DNA of 64,000 nucleotides from Glossina fuscipes (taxonomy: Eukaryota; Arthropoda; Insecta; Diptera; Glossinidae): NCBI RefSeq assembly GCF_014805625.2, contig NW_023998415.1, positions 24,906,727-24,970,726 of the forward strand, read 5' to 3'. How positions within the stretch are numbered: the first letter of the stretch is position 1; the number at the start of each line of letters is the position of its first letter. Position numbers and translations under genes: made by a program. Below, piece by piece: positions 58,588 to 64,000 of the stretch. The notes beneath the pieces are model-generated. The model did not search any database. It saw only the letters and a list, made by a program, of their open reading frames with translations, and was not told the origin of the DNA.

Positions 58588-58977
58588 CTAAGCTATCGGA
58601 AAGTCTTCGAATATCGCCAAAAATTTAGCGACATATAAGTAAGATCCTACGTCTGCAATTGTCATATGTCGAATATGGACATTTGTAGTTCGAATTTGAA
58701 CGGCATTAGATGCCATCGGTTTTTTGTTTGTGGTGCGACCAACAACTAAGGGAATACGCCCTATTCGCATAACATGGTGACGGTCAGAGAGAAGTGGCCA
58801 ACGCCAGATGGTAAGATCAGCCCGTCCAGCCCGTTTCGTCTCTCCATTTGTCGTTATAGGGGCTATAGCACGTGCATTTCTTTGGTCTAAACGTCTGCGG
58901 AATGTCTGTGGGATAAAATTTGAAAAATCGACCATTTCTCCCGAACTAATTAGCTTATCCATGAGACTTGCGTCCAT
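58588..58977 (-). other. Unrecognised 129-codon open frame
   Basis: The frame runs from MDASLMDKLISSGEMVDF through PQTFRRRLDQRNARAIAP and RADLTIWRWPLLSDRHH to a stop. The composition is protein-like and not low-complexity, which is unusual in this AT-rich stretch. I recognise no domain. It may be the remnant of a mobile element; an overlapping plus-strand frame also exists. No splice or promoter support. Confidence 0.2.
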
Positions 58978-59499
58978 TCGTTTACAGCCTCCGATACCTT
59001 TACAACTTTTTCAACTATGTCGGTCGTTCTTTTTTTTCACGTACATGATTTAATATTGCTTATTACCCAACACGAAAGGCAAAGAAGATTCAGATAAGGA
59101 GACAACGTTTCTTGTATGGCGCCCAACATAGGGCCCGAAAGACTAAAAAAGTTAAAGGTTCAAATGATCGACAGCCATAATTTGTGTTATATAAAAGCTG
59201 CGATTATAGCAAGAAAATCCCCGGTAATCGAAAGCTTGAGAAATATTTTCGGCACACATATTCTCTTCTTAAAATTGTCTTCTTGTAGAGCACGTCTTAC
59301 TTCTCCTTTACAGTTCACAAATTTCATTAAATCTCGTACCCAGGCTCTCTACGACATTGGGTATTGATCTCAATGACATGAACGATGTGTTCTTCTTTAT
59401 ATATTATCCAGGGAATAACTTGTAACGCGATCAAGGCCAGAAAAAAGTGAGGAAAGCGAACAAGATTAGGAAGGGGTGGCGGCAGCGGAGTGGATTTGT

Positions 59500-59625
59500 G
59501 CCTCTTGGATAACTGTTATGCCATTGACGACTCAGTGTTCACTACAGCTAAGATTTGAACCCGTAAACATTGAGTTGGTACTCGTGATTGTCACCCACTC
59601 TTCTACCCATCCGGACAAAATAATA
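59500..59625 (-). mobile_element. tRNA-like/SINE-like sequence
   Basis: The minus strand reads GGATGGGTAGAAGAGTGGG (A-box-like) and, about 40 bases on, GGGTTCAAATCTTAGC with a perfect B-box GTTCAAATC. The spacing is tRNA-like, but I could not fold it as a functional tRNA. No shared LINE tail follows. Confidence 0.35.
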
Positions 59626-60106
59626 TTTTTCTAGGTAAGCAAACTGATAAAAAAAAAAAAGATTATAAAATGACGATGAAGTTATACATAAACTGCAGAA
59701 TGCTGGACTGATATATAAGCGAGCATATCATGAAGAGCCAACTTAAGCAATCTATAGAATGATCAAATCACACTTAATAAGCGAACAACTCGAATGCCAA
59801 ACTGTGTTTCGTGACCTTATCCTGTAATGTACGAACTTTATTAAAGCAAACCCTTGTAATAGGAAAACCACGCTGTATATGAGATAACGTTGTATGTATA
59901 TTGCTATGTGTATGTGAAGATAAACAAAATTTGACCTGTTATTCACATATAACATATGTGTATACAAACAGATATATATATATGAAAGCGAGTAAATACA
60001 TCTGCTTTTAATTTTAATGTTCACATGCAGTGCAGTGGCTGTGGTCAAATCAATTGAAAAAACTAAATATTTATAGCGACGTTTTCTTTTCTTTTCCTTT
60101 GTTTTT

Positions 60107-60130
60107 TTTTCTTCTTCTTCTTCTTCTTTT
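60107..60130. repeat. (CTT)n microsatellite
   Basis: TTCTTCTTC units, about seven. Confidence 0.9.
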
Positions 60131-61000
60131 AGTTTTTGTGTGAAAATGTACCAAAAAAGGTCTTTTTAGCTTTCGCTTCCTTTTTCGAATTGAATGCGCA
60201 CGAAATATCTCATGATTTGTACACGGAGTTACATATATAAATATATTTCTTATTGCTTTTATGTTATGTTTATGTTTTTCCCTCATGTTCGTTTGCACTC
60301 AAGTGCAAGTAAATTTTCCGAATGTAAATAAATTTTGTATAATGTTTAAGAGTATGTTGATGCTGCATCAAGAGAGTACATCGTTTGCACAAAGATGCAA
60401 AAGCACACTCTATTAACGCTTAGTAAGGACGATTTCACATAAACTCAAACACTTGATGCAGTTAAATGAGTTGCAGCGAGCAAGTTAACACACAAACATC
60501 TAAACATTCTATATATTTGTGGAGCAAGAATACATCTTTTCTTTAACGACACATACATACACCAAGCGAGTCGGTGTTTTGTTTTTTTTGTTTTTTTTTT
60601 TTTTTTCATTTTTATCCGGTACCAATACATACAAATAAGTATTCACGTATAAAAACGCAATTATTTTTGAAAATCATGTTTCACACATTATTTATGATCA
60701 TAAAAGTGAACTTTTCAGTTAGTTGCATTTTGAAATCAACGCTTTTCCTTTTGGCGTTTAACAAGGACACCAGTAAAGACAACAATTTTTATGTACGAAA
60801 TATATACGAAAGTAGTTTCTCTTTACACATATTTACTGATGAAATAAATCAATTTCCTCTAAGGAAAGAAAAAAAAAATGCTTTTTTCCGCTTTATTTAA
60901 AAGGATAAGTGCTTTGCGTGCACAAGTATGTGCGACTAGCTATGAAATAACATCTGCATGCATATAAAGAGATATACATTTATGTATGTAAATCTACGCA

Positions 61001-61021
61001 GACACACACACACACACACAC
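61001..61021. repeat. (CA)n microsatellite
   Basis: Pure CA run of about ten units. Confidence 0.95.
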
Positions 61022-63134
61022 GCATAGTATACGTAAATATTTGGCTGCTTTTCAAAACGAATACACTTGCGTAATTGACTTTCTGAGTTGTTTGTCTGAT
61101 TTCGTGTTCGCCTTCCTCCAGAAATCAACAATAATTACTATTTGTTTTATCTTATATCAATCGATAAAAGGTACAAGACTTCAATTTATTCATTTTTTTT
61201 TTTCTTCTTCTTCTTCTTCTTAATGAACAGAACAAGGCGCAGTGATCAGAGTTCAGGGCTTGGTTTGAATAACCATTGGCACTCGGTTGTTGTTGATACC
61301 CCTATAAGAAGCATAGTCCCAAACACATAACCTACAAATCTGAACATGTATAATGGCATAATGATCATTGGCTGTAAAAATGAATGAATGAAATTATGAG
61401 AAAATTAAATTTCCATGACCAGCTTAAAGAAATTCTAATATTGTTACAGAAAAGAAGGAAAACGAAGGAAAATAACTGCGAGATCTTTATGAGAGAGAAT
61501 GCTGTATTTATTGAACACTGGATACGGATGAAAGTTGAATAAACCACTGTTTCGACCAGAGATGCTCAGCTCCTCTAAGGACGACATTTATTCGATACAT
61601 TTTTTGAGTTATCAATCCCTTTCCATATATAACATTCTTTTCTGTATCTTATTAACAAATCATGCATCTACTTGAGATTCTTCAATTGCCTGCAGAAACC
61701 TCAAAAGAAACCAATACTACAATATATCGTTGAAACATTCAGCGTAGAGCTTCCAAGTGTTTAAGTGGTTGTTGTTGACTAGTAAATAGAATAATGGGAT
61801 ACGCTGCCCTAAAAATATTAAAGAACACTCTTTGTGTATAGTATATTTTAAACGAAAGCGAAAACTGCATCCATGACAATAATTCTAACCTCAGAAAGAG
61901 TACACATATTCTTACAACTTTTGCTAGTAACGTCAACTTCAAAATTACTAGAAAAACTAAAGATTTGTATCATCGTTCTACCGATTGAATATAGTCCACT
62001 AAGAATTTCTAAACGCCTACGATATGAAAAATAATGATCGACATTAATAGCAGTTATTGACATTGCACTGGGTATCAGGCGGACCCCGAAGCCATCCCCT
62101 GCTTCGACTTGACGGCGGGAACAGCTCTTATAGGAGTGATGTCATGTCTGTGGTTGACTCAGATCCCGCCAAGATTGCTCACTTGATTTTGTAGACGGGT
62201 ACTTGACCCATAGAATCAAGACAGAGAGTTTAGTTGCAAAGCGGAAAATTTTTTGATTAAGAATCTCCGTCTTCATCATCTGCCTTTTCTTTATTAAGTA
62301 TCTAGCAACGAGCGATGAAAAGGCAAAATCTTATACAAAAATGTACGGAAGACCTTTCTCTCTACGAATGTGTTTGCGTATATTCTGGTCTAGGTTTGTA
62401 AGCCCGCATCCATATTATCTTATCTTTAACTTGTTGAAATTCGTAATCCTTTCGATTCCACCTGTAGGTAACGAATAACGAAAGACGAAATGACAACAAC
62501 AGAAAGTACACATGACACCGTAGCGGATAAAGATTCGGTTCCGTACTTCTATGTGTTTAAAAGTAGTATAGTTGGTTGTAAAAGGGAAAGCGTTTGCGCA
62601 TTTTAATGAAAACATTTCAATTCATCACTAATTTTGTTGATCATATTATTCATATATATTCGATCGTACTTTTATAAAGTGTAAGAAGAGAAAAGATTCT
62701 TCTCAGATCCTTCTCATTCGTAGTTAGAGGAAATTATAATATGTAGAGTTTTTCAAAAAAAAAAAAAAAAAAAAAACATTCATACTTTCCCTCCTTATAC
62801 TCCTTGTTCTCATGGAATGGATTCTGAATTGATGTCGAAAAATGTAACTTAACGTATGCCCGTCCTTTGATTCATCGGTTTGAACGGTGAATAACGATCG
62901 AATGCTGACAACCTCTTAATTATCGATATTTAACGTTGTTGTTGTTGTTACTTTTATTTCACTTAGAATTGATGCAAATATTTTTGTTTACATATCTTTT
63001 CGTTGCAATGAAAAAGTGAAGGGAAAACTTTTCTTACTTTTTCACCCAAGGGCTGAGGAAGATAAAAATATATTTTTGGTTTTTTTCCTAGACAAGGGCT
63101 TTACATTTTCTTCTTATATTCTTTATAAAAAAAA

Positions 63135-63164
63135 ATTTTTTCTTTTTTTTTTTTTTTTTTTTTT
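63135..63164. repeat. Poly-T tract upstream of SdhA
   Basis: A T run of more than twenty bases broken once by C, about 590 bases before the SdhA start. Confidence 0.9.
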
Positions 63165-63749
63165 GCGTAAACTAACTAAAGTATTGCAAAACAATAAACG
63201 TTTCATTTAAAAGGAATAAGAAAGAAATCTTTTTAAAACGTTTTATCCTTTCCTCGTTATAAGGAATTTTTATTACATTTATACATGTACACATCCATCA
63301 CAAGTATAGGTATTCTTGGAAAGTAAGAGCAAGAATACAGAAGATGATGCAACAAGGGTCGGATTTAGTGTTTTTTACGCTTTCAATGAAAACATAATAG
63401 TGAGAAAGATAATACCCTGCCATTATGTATGTGCGTATCTTTATAAAATGTACAAGTTTATACAAGTTTTCATAAAAATCATTCATCACTACTAAATGTA
63501 TATATGTTTCCATAGAAATGGTTTGTCATCATATGAGGTGTGTGACGTGTAATCGACATATTGGAAACTGATAAAAGAATTGTTTAAAATTCACCCTTTA
63601 GTTCAAACGATATGAAGCTTTCCTTCCATTAGAAAAGTAGTCGCTGATACTAATTTAAAATTTACAAAATTTTTTTCTAAACTAAAAAATTATTCAATCT
63701 TTTCGTGTCAGATTTATGTGAAGCAATTGAGGTTCCTCAACATACAAAC

Positions 63750-64000
63750 ATGCTTCGAATTGCGATATTACGGGGAGGAGTTGCGAAAAAGTTGACAATC
63801 AAAAACCCATTATTTAACGGCGTGATGAATAATAGAGTTTGTTCGGCCAGACATTACAATTCAAAAAACACTACGCGTGTGGATTTGGCCGATATAAGGA
63901 AAAATTATGTGATCGTTGAGCACAGCTTTGATGCGATTGTCGTTGGTGCTGGCGGTGCGGGATTACGAGCTGCTATTGGTTTGGCGGCGAAAGGTTTTAA
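63750..64000 (+). CDS. SdhA: Succinate dehydrogenase flavoprotein subunit, 5' part
   Basis: The FAD-bearing catalytic subunit of complex II, which oxidises succinate to fumarate in the mitochondrial matrix. ATG in a fly-like context (ACAAACATG) opens 83 codons that run off the window. Residues 1-36 (MLRIAILRGGVAKKL.. to SARHY) are basic and Ser/Ala-bearing like a mitochondrial leader. VEHSFDAIVVGAGGAGLRAA (56-75) is the conserved N-terminus with the Rossmann dinucleotide motif GAGGAG (66-71). AIGLAAKGF replaces the usual AFGL-x-E-x-GF, which hints at a diverged paralogue (flies have an SdhA-like gene) rather than the housekeeping copy. Divergent from P5CS. Confidence 0.9.
   Translation, partial: MLRIAILRGGVAKKLTIKNPLFNGVMNNRVCSARHYNSKNTTRVDLADIRKNYVIVEHSFDAIVVGAGGAGLRAAIGLAAKGF

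Larger units (their letters stand above)
52255..63749. other. Stretch between divergent P5CS and SdhA
   Basis: It presumably contains both promoters and P5CS 5'UTR exons, but I cannot place them. It holds a LINE 3' fragment (57.1-57.8 kb), a SINE-like minus-strand sequence (59.5 kb), microsatellites, a polypyrimidine block (58.3 kb) and a few unrecognised open frames listed separately. The segment at 62060-62210 is richer in G+C than its surroundings but encodes nothing I know. No further gene is supportable. Confidence 0.6.

Overview
The window reads as nuclear DNA of a higher fly (Diptera: Brachycera, perhaps a tephritid-like acalyptrate). The reasons are AT-rich sequence with many (TA)n, TATG/CATA and poly-A/T tracts, introns up to 11 kb with standard splice signals, fly-like protein sequence and dense degenerate transposon debris. 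Nothing prokaryotic, viral or CRISPR-like was seen. The family-level assignment is inference.

The main gene is P5CS (delta-1-pyrroline-5-carboxylate synthase, ALDH18A1 orthologue) on the minus strand. Eleven exons (51652 down to 19335) join in frame, with a splice signal at every junction, into 743 residues plus a stop codon: an N-terminal glutamate 5-kinase half and a C-terminal gamma-glutamyl phosphate reductase half. The mitochondrial leader must lie upstream; the best candidate exon is 52168-52218, which is unproven. The exons fall in three groups: 49.5-52.2 kb (kinase), two isolated exons near 38.6 and 35.0 kb, and 19.3-23.5 kb (reductase). They are separated by introns of about 10.8, 3.4 and 11.4 kb. 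One 72-bp intron can only be spliced in frame if it uses a GC-AG donor.

At the right edge, on the plus strand, the first 83 codons of a succinate dehydrogenase flavoprotein (SdhA family) run off the window. The two genes point away from each other and are about 11.5 kb apart. Both encode mitochondrial enzymes: proline/ornithine synthesis from glutamate, and complex II of the TCA cycle and respiratory chain.

The rest (1-19.3 kb, the large introns and 52.3-63.7 kb) holds no gene I can recognise. It contains a 5'-truncated I-like non-LTR retrotransposon (about 57.1-57.8 kb), two tRNA-promoter-bearing SINE-like copies (1.8 and 48.8 kb) that share the LINE's 3' tail, a third SINE-like sequence at 59.5 kb, a dispersed family with a terminal hairpin (15.7, 17.5 and 47.0 kb), an element with inverted termini (41.5 kb), several short tandem duplications, many microsatellites, and an odd G11C8 tract near 47.98 kb that may be an assembly or cloning scar. 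I found no convincing new biological system. The most useful leads are the GC-AG intron, the unplaced first exon, the SdhA paralogue question and the SINE/LINE tail sharing.
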